Positions 1 through 13,099 of a DNA stretch of 64,000 bases are shown here, in pieces. Numbering within the stretch: the first letter of the stretch is position 1; every line of letters starts with the position of its first letter. This DNA is from Sphagnum compactum (lineage: Eukaryota; Bryophyta; Sphagnopsida; Sphagnales): assembly GCA_965153455.1 (NCBI GenBank), contig OZ234504.1, positions 11,904,001-11,968,000 on the forward strand, written 5' to 3'. The notes beneath the pieces are model-generated. The model was not told where the DNA came from, did no database searches, and worked only from the letters and a program-made list of their open reading frames with translations. Position numbers and translations under genes: made by a program.

Positions 1-3000
1 GTTTTAAAAATGGAACTAAATGTCCTTTTGGATGTCACTAGTATAGTATTGAAAGTTGATGCCCCATAAGGTTGGAAATTGTTGTCACCAACACAAATGA
101 TTCTGGTACGCAAGAGGATGGCTTGTGCATGAATGTAAAGCCTAAGCTTGGAGCTTTGAACTTGTAGGTTAAAGTTTAATGTGATTTTAATCCACCTACA
201 TGGATGAATGTGTCCATAGATGAATGATTTAATATGGATGAATTTCATTTATGATTTGGATTAAATAAATAAATCATTAGATGACACTCATCCATGGTTG
301 GAAGATAAATAAATTTAAATTTATTTATATCCATCTTCATTTGTTGTCCAAATATTAATATCGCAAACTTGAATATCATTTAATAATGATAGATAATGTG
401 ACTATAAGGGGAAAATCTAATGATGGGACCAAAATAATTTTAAAAATTTTGTTTAAAAAATCATTTTCATCAACAATGTTAAGCAATTAAAAAAATATTA
501 TCATGGGATGAATGTTAAATCCCACCTACTATTGTTAACAACATTATATATGTATTTTGTGAAAAATTAAGGCGCCTTGAAAATAAATAATTATTAAAAA
601 AAACCCCTTTGTCATCTATGATAGTAGGTTGTTTGAAACAAATTAATTAAGGTGTTTGAAATTGGATTTTAATTTTTTTTAAAAACCATTGTCATCAATG
701 ACAATAGGTAGTTTAAAGATTATTTAAAACATTCAAAACCCATCGTTGTCAACAACATTAGTTAAATTTGACGAAAGTTGTGGCACCTCAAAGAAGAATG
801 AAAAAAATCCCTCATTATCATCCGCAGTGTTTATAAATTGGTCTGAAGGAAGTTATGGCACCTTTGGAGAGGAAAAAAAAAATCCATTATCATCAACAAC
901 ATTGGGTCAATTTGCTCAAAAAAAAATAAATTATTTTCATCTAAAAAAAAACAACCATTGAAAGGGTTAATAACTTAAAAAAATTAACCATTGAATGTTA
1001 TAAAGGTCAGTTCCTGAACACCCAAAAAATTCCTTGTATATTGCTCTATTGTTATTAGAGTTCAAAGATGATTTGTAAAACTTCAAGTGGCATTCCTATA
1101 ACACTTTAAATTGTTTTAAATGAATAACAAAATTGAAAATTATGAGGTTTGAAAATAGTAGGGGTCAAAAAAAAAAAAAAACGTGTTTTGTAATTTGGAA
1201 AGCTTATTTTTCTTCTTATTATTTTTTCATTACTCCTTTTCTTTTGCACCTCAAAGATGATTTCATGTATGATGAAACATGTATGATGAAAATATAAATA
1301 AATGTTCGGTCATAGGTAGGTGATCAGTGATGGGCTAGTATACCCTAGAAAGATTTTCCTACATGTTTTGCACTTATTTTATATTATGTAAATTATTCAA
1401 TGAAATTATTGATTAATGATAATTAAGTATTTGAATTAAATATTAAATAATTAGTTATTTGAAATAGTGATTTGAATATTTATTTGAATAAATTATTTTT
1501 TCAGATAATTTATTATTAGATGATTAATTATCTAAATTCATATAATTAGTCACTTATCGGTTGGAATAAATTTTTTTTTACTTATTTACTTAATTAATGA
1601 CCTAATTATATGAATCAGACTTATTTATAATTCATAAATAATTAAATTAATTACATATTAATTAATAATAATATGTAATAAATTATTGAAAAAATATTAA
1701 ATATTAAATATGAATTTGGGTAGAAAACATGAAGGTTTAAATAGGCATATCCATATGTACATCAAATTGAATTTTTAATATACACATTTTTTTTAGTTTC
1801 ACATTGAAATTAATTATATGTATCCAAATAATTAATTGGTTAATTAATTAAATTAATTAATGATTTGGGATTTATTCATGAATGAATAATTATCTAAAAT
1901 AATCTATATAATTCAAAATTAAATATCCCCAAATTGGATAAATATTTAATAAGTAATTTTTTTAAATTAATGGTAAATTAATTACATGAATTACATTTAT
2001 TTATTCATATTAATACTCAAATTATTGAAACAATATTTTCTTATAAAACATTACATATGACTATGTATTTTTATTAATTTATAAGTAATTGTACTATAGT
2101 CATAACATAGTTGAACAATGGTACTTTAGTAGTGGCGCACTAATGGTTATAATAATTGTATCAATGAGAATTATAATTGGAAATTAGTTGCAAGTGTATC
2201 CCATAATTGGTGATGAAAATGTGAACACATGGCATGATCACATGTATGTACATTGTACACTAATTACAACATAGTTGTTGCTTTAATGGCACATTTACAA
2301 CAATTTTGAAAATAGTTGCCACGTGTAACTATAATGTAATTCTTGAAAAAATCAAACATGGTTGACTATATATGTATGTATGATGTGTATAAATTACCAT
2401 ATAGAAGACCCATTTTTAACTCATTCGTAGCTACAATATAACTAATTAATTTTCTGGCGCGACAATTTATTTACTAATACATTGTATTTTTAGGGGGTAG
2501 TTGCACAGTAGTTGTAATACCCAAGGGATATAACTACAAAATAGTTGTTATATGCATTGTTTTTTGAGTTTTAGTTGTAGGGTAGTGTGGTTTCAACGGA
2601 CGTAATTTTTCATATTGTTAGGCTAGTAGGGTAGGAGTAAAAAATGAAGGTGGCTAGAAGAAAAGGGGGCACTTTATCTAGGAGTGAGGAGGAAGGTCTA
2701 CGCTTTTGTGTTAGAACAAGGGAAAGTGGGAAAGAAGAGAAGATGTTTCAAAAAACTTGAGTATGTATGGGTTGTCAAGGTTGTTGAAAGTAGAAAGCAA
2801 AAGGATTAGAGAAGGGGGGAAGGTAGGACTATTCATAAAAGAAAAAACGAGTTTGCTAATGCATGGGTAGAAGATTGGTAGGAGTAGAAAATTCGCATCT
2901 AAGAATTAAAAACTCTAGTGTAACTACCTTCCTTTTCTTTTGATGTGTGAAGGATTGATTTGAAGAAAACCCTGTTTCATTTAATGAATGTTGCGTGTTT

Positions 3001-5206
3001 CTTTTTTGTGATTTACTTGTTTAGGGTTACATTTGTTTATAGTATGAATACAAGGGAAAAGTGGTTGTGAACAAAGAAAGATGTTGTTTATACTAAACAA
3101 GGGAAAGGTAGAACATAAATTACAAGGGGGGAAAGGGAAATTATGTTCAACAAAAGGCAAGACCCTTACTTTATGCTAGTTATGTTATCATAGGTAGATG
3201 ATAAAAAAGGAGATGACTCAAGTGATTTGGCTACAACTTCTCCTTGTAAGTTTTGCTAGAATGGTGTTTTTGTATTGAACATGGGTTTTTGGGATTAAAA
3301 AGGTTAATTAGGGTAATGAGATGAATATTTAACCTAAAGTGAAAACCTACAAGGGGTAGATGGATGATTAATTAATTGTGACAATTCTTGGATGTTTTTC
3401 AAAGGGTAGGGGGGGTGACTCAAAGTAAAATGTTACCTGGATGTGTTGATTTTGTGCATGACAAGGCTGCCATGTAAACTCTCAAAAATTACAAAGGAAA
3501 AATTAGTATTCAAAGATTTCCATGAGGAAAAAAACACTTAATACCAATTCAAAAAAAAAAAAACATTAAAAATCTACAACTTCCAACTATCCATGGAAAG
3601 GGCAGGATGGCAACTACCTTCCACCCCAAGTTTTTGTACCTTTGAAATTGGCTAGTCCAGAAGACTTAGTACCTTCCCAACCTTGTTGCCCTACCTTTGT
3701 TGACTTGTTGTTTTCCATGAAATTGCCTTCAAGTTGTTCTTACCATCCTATAACAATTAGTTTTCAGTAACTTATAACATTACAAAAAACAAGTTCTAAA
3801 TGTAACATAAGGAAATAAACGAAAACAATATGAAGATTGCAATATTCTACATCAAAGTACAATACTATCATTTTAGAGGGAAAATAAATCATTAAAAAAA
3901 AATGATACACATGAATTCCACACCTTTTGTCCATCAATTGCATTATTTTTTCTTCATACCAAATTAATCTTTCCCGTTCTTCCAAAAACTCCATACAATA
4001 ATGATGGGGGTCCATCTCCAGATCCCCCTTTTCACTAGACCACATAATCTCCAAATTTATTCACACCAAAATAAGCTTTCTTATCTAAATCCAAGCACAA
4101 ATACCAATCACCTATTTCTATGGGCTAACTAACCTAATGGTTTCATCCTTAAGATAAATTAAAGGACAATAAATAATCTACCATTAAAAATTATCTAGTT
4201 ATTAGGATGCGCACAAGATTAACTAGTCTAAATGGATTTTTTATCTTTAACATTATCCTCCTTTATCTTAAATTACATCCTCATAATTTGGCCTAAATGG
4301 TCTTATAATCAAAAGAGGCCCTACCGCCTATTGTCATGGAAGGGGAGATGATAATACTACTATTTTAGGTCACAATTTAGCCAATACTCCTAAGGTGGTA
4401 TTGGGTATTTAAAATGTTAAGTCATCTTGTATGTGTGTCCTAAAGTTCACACTCTTTTCAAATGCTTAAAGAGTGGTGGAACTCCTCATCAGATTGGAAC
4501 TATGGGAAGGCTTGACAATAAGTAGCAAGATGATGACAACATGTAGTTTCATGCATTAAGGTGGAAAAAAGGTTAAATTGAAAAGGGTTTTTTGTTTTCT
4601 TTTGAGCTTATTCCACCTGATTGTTGGGCTACCATCTCGAACTTCAACATCACATGTTCCTTATAAAAATTAGAGTAGTGAGCCAATCAAGACTCTACCA
4701 TTATTACATTCATAGCCCTACACTTCCACTTGGCCACCTGATTTTGCAATTTAGAAATTACCACCCTTTTATTTTGTTTAAAATCTAACCTGGATGGTTT
4801 TCTAGGCCCCTTATGTGGATCCCATATTGTTGGAAAAATGACTTCTTTAGTGTGTAGTTACTCCCTTACCATCATCCCATGTTATTAGTTTCTGATGGTA
4901 ATTACCTTTTCACTGAATTCTTCCAATCCCAGTCAAGTTTCATTGTCCTTTTGTGCTATGTCCTCCAAGGTATTTATTTTGTAAATTAGACTAAGGCATT
5001 CTTCAATTTGCACATGAATTACTTCATACTAATGGTCATTATTGGTTGCAAATCCTTGATCTTGTCCTTTAGCAACTTTACTTTGTTCTTTGTGTGTTCT
5101 AATAGCACATTGCATCAAAACATGACATATATTTCTAGACATATGATTAGATTTGTAATCTTAGATGCCACATATGATTACATAACAACATAGACAATAT
5201 AGACAA
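1..5206. other. AT-rich gene-poor region
   Basis: No supported gene. Very AT-rich sequence with recurrent TTAATTAA and TAATTAATT runs between 1.4 and 2.1 kb, a degenerate minisatellite at 0.43-0.97 kb, and recurrent TAGTTGT/ACAACTA motifs at 2.1-2.6 kb. The few open frames are short and of low complexity. Confidence 0.6.
430..965 (+). repeat. Degenerate 70-80-bp minisatellite
   Basis: A marker of the form ATCAACAACATT, with variants, recurs at about 469, 531, 611, 691, 745, 817 and 889. The last two units are clearest: AGTTGTGGCACC, AAAAATCCCTCATTATCATC versus AGTTATGGCACC, AAAAATCCATTATCATC. The short open frame at 746-961 is part of the array and not a gene. Confidence 0.65.
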
Positions 5207-5360
5207 CACTACTACAAAATGTGGGTGTAGTTCACTAGTCCCCGTTCACTAGACCAGTGAATTCATTGCTTCTTCACCAGTCCCCATTCACTACAACCAG
5301 TGAACTCACTCAAAATCTAGTGAAATCACTTAGCGTACAGGGACACCTTTTGTTGTAGTG
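5207..5360. mobile_element. Short non-autonomous CACTA-type element with 3-bp target duplication
   Basis: The left end CACTACTACAAAATGTGG and the right end CCTTTTGTTGTAGTG form terminal inverted repeats starting with CACTA, as in the En/Spm superfamily. The element is flanked by CAA at 5204-5206 and CAA at 5361-5363, the 3-bp duplication expected of this group. The 154-bp interior is packed with TTCACTA, CAGTGAA and ACCAGT motifs in both orientations, like the subterminal transposase-binding repeats of larger elements. It has no coding capacity. Confidence 0.8.
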
Positions 5361-5663
5361 CAAATTATTTATCCACTAGACATATTTTTGTCCTTAATCG
5401 TCCTTAATCATCTTTAGTTGTAAATGCCATTGTAACCATGACTATAGATGGATATGCCATGTTTTTTTGACAATTAATTAGGGTTAAACAAATAGAAAAT
5501 TGGCATGTGGCAATTCATGTTGAAAAAATTATTTCATAATTTTAATATTTCGAATAATTTAAATAATAATGTTTGAAATTTTTTAATTTTATTTTCGCAT
5601 ATGGTCAACATATGAATTACATACAATGAACATACGAATGGTGACCACTTACATCTCAATTGT

Positions 5664-5712
5664 GGGGTTTGAACCTTGGTCTCCAAATTTGGAAACCAAA
5701 CCATTTGCCAAC
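5664..5712 (-). repeat. SINE-like RNA polymerase III promoter remnant
   Basis: On the minus strand TGGCAAATGG (5701-5710) matches the A box, and GGTTCAAACCCC (5664-5675) matches the B box, with spacing close to that of tRNA genes. No acceptor stem or cloverleaf can be completed, so a decayed tRNA-derived SINE head is more likely than a tRNA gene. Confidence 0.35.
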
Positions 5713-8709
5713 AACACAACTTGTTTTCTTTGATACAAAGTGAGGTGAATTGTATTTCAAACATATTCCATTTTAAATCATATAAAAATGTCAAATTTAA
5801 AATTCAATGTTATTGATTTTTTTTCGAATGAAAGTTTTGAAAACATTTTAATTTTTTTCCAAAGATGTATGCATCTTTTTTTTTATATTGATAAATGAAA
5901 ATTCATTTGAATAATTTTTCATGGAATGTTGTTACAATCTCATGACATTTCAATGATGATTCTTTAATAGGAAATATTCAAATACATTGTTTACATGTTT
6001 TGAAATGAATTGTAAGACCACAAAACCAACAACTTAGTTATTATCACGAATAAAGGTCTATTGGGTAAAAATTAAATATGGACGATGAAAGATAGTCTTA
6101 CCTTCAACCTATACACTTAAAAAGATTTAAGAAAATGTTTTTTTTATGAAAATTAGAATCAACAATGAAAGCTTGGTTGGAAAATAGCTACTTTCTAATC
6201 TTTGGATAACATTTAAGTGAAATAGAACCTTATCTTAGACTTGTTGCCTTTATGTCTATAGTTGTAGCTTTCACGTTTGTAGTCACTACCTTCCACTATT
6301 GTCTTGTTGCAATTACCTTATGTTATATCTAACTCAATGTTATAATTACCTTCCTACTATAACTACCTTTTGTTGTAACTATTTTCTTGTTGCAATTACC
6401 ATCCAATCATTAATTTTTAACAAATATGTTCTAAGAAATGAAATGAAAAGAAAGCTAAATTAAACTAAAAGCTACTACCTTCAAGTTGATAACCTTTTTT
6501 TGTAATTACCCTTTTTTACATCAAACTAATATTAAATGTTCTTTTTTTGCATTTAAGAAATGAAGGAAAACACTAAAAAAAATGTGACACAACCTTCAAC
6601 CAAAATCCATTATATTTTTTCTTCACATAAGTATAATATTCATTTTCCCATTTCACACATTAATTTCCTTAGATCACACACACAAATTTTCTTAAATCAC
6701 ACACATCAAAATGAAAAAGAATGAAAGAATGAAGGAATGAACCCAAAAGCTAATAAAAAACCAAAAATGGCTCCCCACCACACATGGGTTTCCTTTATCC
6801 TCCTAGATTTCTTCACCTTATCCTCATATTTTTCATATATTATAGTTAGTGCCAAAATACCTCATCTTTTGAAAATTAACTATTTAAATGACTTCATCAC
6901 ATAATAAACAAGGGATAACTATAAGTATGAACCTACCACTAGTAATTCGATAGGTATTATGAGGCATTGTAAGCTAATTAAATTAAAAAATTTACTCACT
7001 AAAACAAATACCTTTTATTGGAATTTTACTCTAGAATTAACTTTTGGATTATCTTTCCTTTAAAATGATTCTTTGAAAATATATATTGTTAGGTAACATT
7101 TCCATTTAAAAATTATCTTTTGATTATTTTTCCATGGGATGTAACTATTGTTAATTAACATGAACTTTCACAATTTTAAATAGATCAATGTAAATAACTA
7201 TAAATTATAAAAATCTAATTCAACGTATTATATGATTTTTTAAAAATTTAATAGTATATTAAATTACAAATTAAAAATTTAATTAATGAAAATTTAGAAT
7301 AAAAATATAATTCAAGTTATTAGATCAATTATTGTATTATTTTATGCTGCATAACAATGTTATTATTAAATTCTTATTTACAACATATCAAGTAATGTTA
7401 AATATTTAGTTTTTCTTTGAAATAAATATATTAATTATATATATGTTTAATATGTGTAATTTATTACTTGTATATAAATTTAAAAATTGTGTAAATAAAT
7501 TTATTAAATTGAAATAATACCATAAATGACAAGTGGCACCATGTCATGACCTACTTTAGGTTAAATAGGTAAGTTGTTTAGGCTAGTCCACCTAACCTAC
7601 TTAATGTTAAGTAGGGCTACATAGGTTAAAAATATGGGCTAAGGTAGGTGACCTAGTAATATAGTTGTATTTAAAAATACAAATCCATGACTAATGGCAT
7701 ATATTTGTCAGTTGGAATGGGGGAAAGTTAATTTATTTAGTTAGGGATGGTAAATGTTTCAATTTCCACTAATAGTTTAATGTGCACTAAATGTTAAAAG
7801 GGTGTGGGTGAACATTTCTACTACCTACCATCTTCCTTTCCGTGATGGCCAAAAAGTCCTTCCCCACCAGTTGTGTGTTGATTATGTGAATGTTGGAGGT
7901 GTTTTGTATTAATTTGAAAGCAATTTATCTTTGATTTCATCTAGCATTTTGATAAACATATAAAATAAATTTTGATGCAAAGGCTTTTAACATAATTTTG
8001 TTATTTTTCAAATGACACTAATTTTTCAACAATGTTTTTTGCAACACACTTATGCTTATTTAAATGAAAAACCTCATTCAAATGTTTTTGTGAAATTGCA
8101 AGAATGAATTTTTTTAGATAGAATTGAAATGGTGTAATCAATTCATATTCAATATATGACAAAATAATTCATCAAGTTTTGCAATTATTTAAATAATTTT
8201 TAGAGTACATTAGTACATGTACAAAATTTTTTAGAAACATACTCTTTAATTATTTAATATTAATTTAAAAATGTAGTTTTTTTCTACAATTGGATTATTT
8301 GGTGATAGAATTACCTTATTTTGAGTATAATTTATGATTTTTTAAAAAAACATTGACTTGGTGAAAATTGAAAATTGCACAATTTTGAAAAATATCATTC
8401 AAGTGATAACATTTTGTGACCATCGTAATGTGCTTTCACCCAATATGTGAATTGTTTGATATGTAAATCTTTCTCATTTCTTGTAATTAATTAGAATGCT
8501 ATGAAAACTACGTTGTAGATATGGTAGGATGTTTATTCCTTTAATGTACTCCCCATGCCTTTCCTCTTTTGGTCAAACTTTAATACATTGAATATTTAAA
8601 CCTTGTTTTGCATTTTTAGGCTATCACTGTGATGTTGTTGGCATGTTTAGATTAAATGTGAAGCAAATTCACTATTTTATATTAATTGTGAATATGGGTT
8701 TGAGTTTAG

Positions 8710-9355
8710 TTACATGTGCATTTAATGATGCAACTAGCGTAATTGCATATGTAGTCATAAGAACAATGACATTTATAATATCCCAAGTTGTGAGGTTGCA
8801 TGTGCAATTCTAGTAGATGCAACCTTCCATTTTGTGAAGTCGCATGTGCAACTCCTAAAATTACATATGCAACTAGCTTAGTTGCATGTTTGGTTCCACT
8901 TTCAACTAGAGATGCAACTATCTTAACCACACAATCACCTACATCTAAAACACCAGGATGCATTATTAATTTGACACATGTACATTTAGGATGCAACTTT
9001 AATAAACACAATTTAAAAATTGAAAAAACAATGTAATGCCCACATGTCACAATCTTGGCAATATAATAATTAATTTAAATATTTGTTGATAAATTTACAA
9101 ATTGCCATGTGTCACAATCTAGCCACACTTATAAAAATATATAAATATAAATAATTTATTCAAATGTGCCACATGGCAACACCTTGTAAAATCATTTAAT
9201 AATTTAGTTATATCCAATTGTTAAAATTTCACCACATGTTTATATCTTGAATGTCCATAATTAGACATTTGGCATTATCTGTAGTCGTGGTTATAGTGAT
9301 TAACTTAGTCACAACCTTAGTTGCAAACCTAATTGCAAGGGTGGTTGCAAACTTA
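8710..9355. repeat. Cluster of inverted GTTGCAT/ATGCAAC motifs
   Basis: GTTGCATGTG, GCATGTGCAACT, ATATGCAACTAG, TTAGTTGCATG, GATGCAACTATC and similar words occur in both orientations more than ten times, with a second phase of TTAGTTGCAAAC near 9.3 kb. The clustering creates many short hairpins and open frames on both strands. Confidence 0.6.
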
Positions 9356-10510
9356 GTTGGAAATTGAAGTCTTGTCCTAAATGACATAATTTCATGGATG
9401 GATGAAAACTTTCGGCCAGTCATAAAAATGTCCAATGTCGTTTGTGATCAAGGTGTCACATCATGTTGATTATGACAGTTGTCATTTAAAACTTTGTTCA
9501 AGGTGATTAAGAGATTTTAGTTTTAAATGTCAATTTTGATTAAAAATTTAGTTGAAATTCCAATCGTAAATTGATCACTTTCTTAGTGTTTATTTCATTA
9601 AACTATTTTTTGGTCTAATTTAGCATGCTTTCACCTAATGATAATTAGAGACTTCATTGTTGATATGTTAACCTAAAAAAAATCCCAATACACAACGCAA
9701 TTTTTTTTTTGTGAATAAACACAAATTCAAACTTATTTTCTCAATGCATAAGACTATTAATTCCACACAAATAAACCATATATGTGGACAAATGCACTTA
9801 CAAAACAATGTCATTTAAAGTCAACACAAGTTTATTAAACGAATCATAAACCTATATACTTTGCATTCAAATTGCTTGATTACATGTCCTACAAAATACT
9901 TAAAATTGAAATTACAATACAATATAAATAAATCCAGCAAAGGGTAGGCCGCCTGTGTTCATAATGCCATGTTTGTCATAATATGCATTTTGCACTATGA
10001 AAGGATGAATAACCACTAGCAATATAGCACACGAGGATAATGAATTAATTAATGCAATAGAGATATTTGCAAATGGAGAAAATTAGGGTTCTCCAAAATT
10101 TTGATACCATGTGCATAAAATGGTATCCCACCATTTTTCAATATGGTATATATAATTGAAGGATATGGAATGAGCATATAATGATATCAACATATATATG
10201 AATTTTTATATGAGCTGGTATATATACATAATAACTCTGGTATCAACAATGCCCCCCATCATTGATGATGCATTTTTTTTCACATAATCACAAGCATGAT
10301 TAGCCACTAAAAATGCTGGCCATGTGTTTTGTTTATTCACTTGCAAATTTCTAGTCCCTCCATATCAAAATCTCAACATAACTAAACTAAAAACAACACT
10401 TGTTGAAGGCAAAATCAAAAGTTTCCAAAACACAAAACCACAATCAACAACAACAACTGAAATGCTCATCAAACCCTAAACCCTACTCTTGTTGGTTTCC
10501 TGGTGTGTGC

Positions 10511-10730
10511 AAAAAGAAAAGAAAAAGAAAAAAAAAGAAAAAGAAGAAAAGAAGGGCCAATTACGAATTGACACCTGGCATGGGGGGGGGCGGGGGAATT
10601 GACACCTGGGTTTAAGTCATCTCCCACCCACCATGCACAACACAAACCCTAAAAGGCTTTGCTCGATTGGGTTTGAAAAGTGGAGTACAATTTTTAGTTA
10701 GGAAGAGTGAGTGGCCCCCCCCCCCCCCCA
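10511..10730 (+). repeat. Purine tract and homopolymer cluster
   Basis: An A/G-rich tract at 10511-10555, a G-run near 10582-10595 and a 15-C run at 10715-10729. Confidence 0.85.
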
Positions 10731-11067
10731 TAAAACGAGACTCATACATTTGGTTTGCGTGTTCCAAATGGGTAGTCAAAAAATCACAACCTTACAACCC
10801 TAGCTCCATGAAAAATAATTTTTTGATTTCACAACAAATTTGAGCACGCAAGGGGCGCTCGCTCGCTTCATTGACGGCCCTACCATTGACTCCTTTACTC
10901 TCTTGCCTTTTGCTTGTGGGTAGGTGGTGGTATACATCCCATATCTAATAACTTAAAAAGTGTGCGCAACATCACAACAACCGTGCGGAAACGTAATCAT
11001 TCCGTTGACAAAATTTTCAATTCTAGAAGAAGGGACATATATACCATTAGTTAACCAAACTAAACTC

Positions 11068-11155
11068 ATGGGGAGAGGAGAGGAGAGGAGAGGAGAGGAG
11101 GGGGGGTGGGGGGTGGGGGGGGAGGAGAGGGGGAAAGGGTGTGGGAAAAAAAAAA
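11068..11155 (+). repeat. (GGAGA)n and G-rich tract
   Basis: Five GGAGA-type units grade into an interrupted G-run and then an A-run. The plus strand is almost pure purine for nearly 90 bp. Confidence 0.9.
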
Positions 11156-12636
11156 CAAAGGTCGAACACAAAAAATATGGCTGCGAATTTCAAAGGGGTA
11201 TTTTTTTGTGTAAAGAAAAAGGCGGAACAAAATCATATCTTATTAGATACTCGGGTCAAAGCTTGCTTTCCGGCTTTTTAAACTCGGAAAAAAGACGAAA
11301 AAAGGAAAAAGCTTTTTCGTTGTGACTTTGGTGGAGTCTTCCTAATGTATTTATGTTCGTTTTATGTGGACCCATTTTCCTCGCAAGTTCATCATCGGCT
11401 TCTTTTCAACCGAGTCAGTCTTCCTCGGGTAATCAGTGAACTCAATGGATGGCCATCAAGAGTCCACATCCCTGCCTTGTCGGCACCTGAAAGAAATCTC
11501 GAGCCAAGGACAGAAGAAGCAACAAGGGAGGGTGTGTGGAAATTTAAAAAAAATCCCCATTTGTGGGTGGGATTTGTTGGAAACCCCAAAAACACAAATG
11601 GCATGAGGACCCGGTAGTTTGTTTTTTTCAAATTTTAAAGTGTGATTCCTAAATTCATTTGAAAAAATTAATTAAATTGAAAAAATTAATTAATTAATTT
11701 TTAATTTTTTGAGGGAGTTTCGTTTGTTTTTGTTTTGTTTTTGGTTTTGTTTGTTTCCCTTTTTTTGGGTCTCCTTGCAAGGTCTAATTGGTTATGTTGT
11801 AAGATCACGGTTGGGTTGGAGTTGTGATCTTTGGTTAGCTATATGCCTATTGAATCCGGTGTCAAACACCATGAAAAAGATCACACAACTTTCAAAGAAA
11901 CTCAATTTTTTAAAAAATCAAATTTTTAATTTTTAATTTTTAAAATTTAATTAAAAATTTAATTAAATTTCAATGATAAAAATCAATTTTTTTTTCAATT
12001 CAATAATTTCTGCTCCACGGGTGCAAAAATTACAAACTGACAAACCCATTTTCACATCGCCCTTGTTGTTGAGAGCTTTCCAATTAGGTGTATTGTAGAA
12101 AAGTTTGTCAAAATGTTTTTTTTAAAAGTGAATTTGAAACTAGCGTTACAAAATCATAATAATATTTTGTCTACAAAGAGACCAGCCCCATGGTTAAGGT
12201 GTGGGTCACAAACAAGGAAAAAACAAGGGGTGTGTCACACTTTGGCCTTGCCATTTACATTAAAAAGTATCCTAATAAAAAATTAAAAAAATTATGAAAA
12301 CTCAAATAATTCACCATGCAAAAATATCATCTTTCAAAACTCTACATATAAATATAGACCTATTATTTATTATTATTACCTAGTAGGGGCCTATAAAAAT
12401 CCCTTAAGCTACTATACTCTATAGTGAATCTAAACACTAGTATATCCAAGGCAAGGCCAACAAAAAACAACTCTCTTAATATATATATATAGCCTAGATT
12501 TGATAGTGTGAAGTAGAGATCAACATTTTTTAGTGTGTATGAATTAAAATGGGGATTGGGATTCTTGTTTAGGGTTTCATCCCAACTCATTCAAGCAAAT
12601 GCACAACATACAAGGTATTAGTAATGGTACTACTAT

Positions 12637-13078
12637 TATACTATACTATACTATACTATACTAATCACATGTATTGTGTTACACTACTATAGTCTAGTCT
12701 TTCTCACATTTGGGGAATATCATAAACACATAGCCCCACGCTTTTGTTGCTTGTTTATTTGTTTGTTTGTTTGGTTTTGCTTGCTTGATTGATTGTCTCA
12801 TCAAAAGTTCTTTGTGTGTGTGTGTTTTTGTTTGTTTGTTTGTCTCTTTTTTGTTTTTGGTGTGTTTGTTGCCATGTGTTGTTGTCCTTCTTGGATGCAC
12901 TTGATTTTGTTTTAGAGAATGTTTTGTGCATTTATTGAGTAACAACCCATTTAGCACAAACCCACCATCACCACCACCACCACCACCACATTGGTTATTG
13001 TGTTGCAACATTTGGGGGTTGTGGACAACATTTTGGATGGGGGGGAAGGGAAGGGAAGGGAAGGGAAGGGAAGGGGGG
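12637..13078 (+). repeat. Microsatellite cluster
   Basis: (CTATA)5 at about 12637-12662, TTTG-type repeats at 12754-12850, (CAC)n at 12961-12990 and (GGGAA)6 at 13046-13078, within 450 bp. It lies just upstream of the presumed BEACH leader. Confidence 0.9.
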
Positions 13079-13099
13079 TTTTGTTGCTTGGGCTCCCCT

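Larger units (their letters stand above)
5361..13020. other. AT-rich gene-poor region upstream of the BEACH gene
   Basis: Apart from the SINE-like remnant, I see only repetitive or low-complexity material: a degenerate TAACTACCTTC-type repeat (6.28-6.51 kb), clustered GTTGCAT/ATGCAAC motifs (8.71-9.35 kb), and homopolymer and purine tracts from 10.5 kb on. A patch of higher GC at 10.84-11.62 kb has open frames on both strands without recognisable motifs. Confidence 0.55.

Noticed and set aside
10960-11631. Overlapping open frames at 10.95-11.63 kb on both strands
   Set aside because: They run through G-rich and GGAGA simple repeats or have no conserved motif. The higher GC patch may be old regulatory or gene-derived DNA, but no exon structure could be built.
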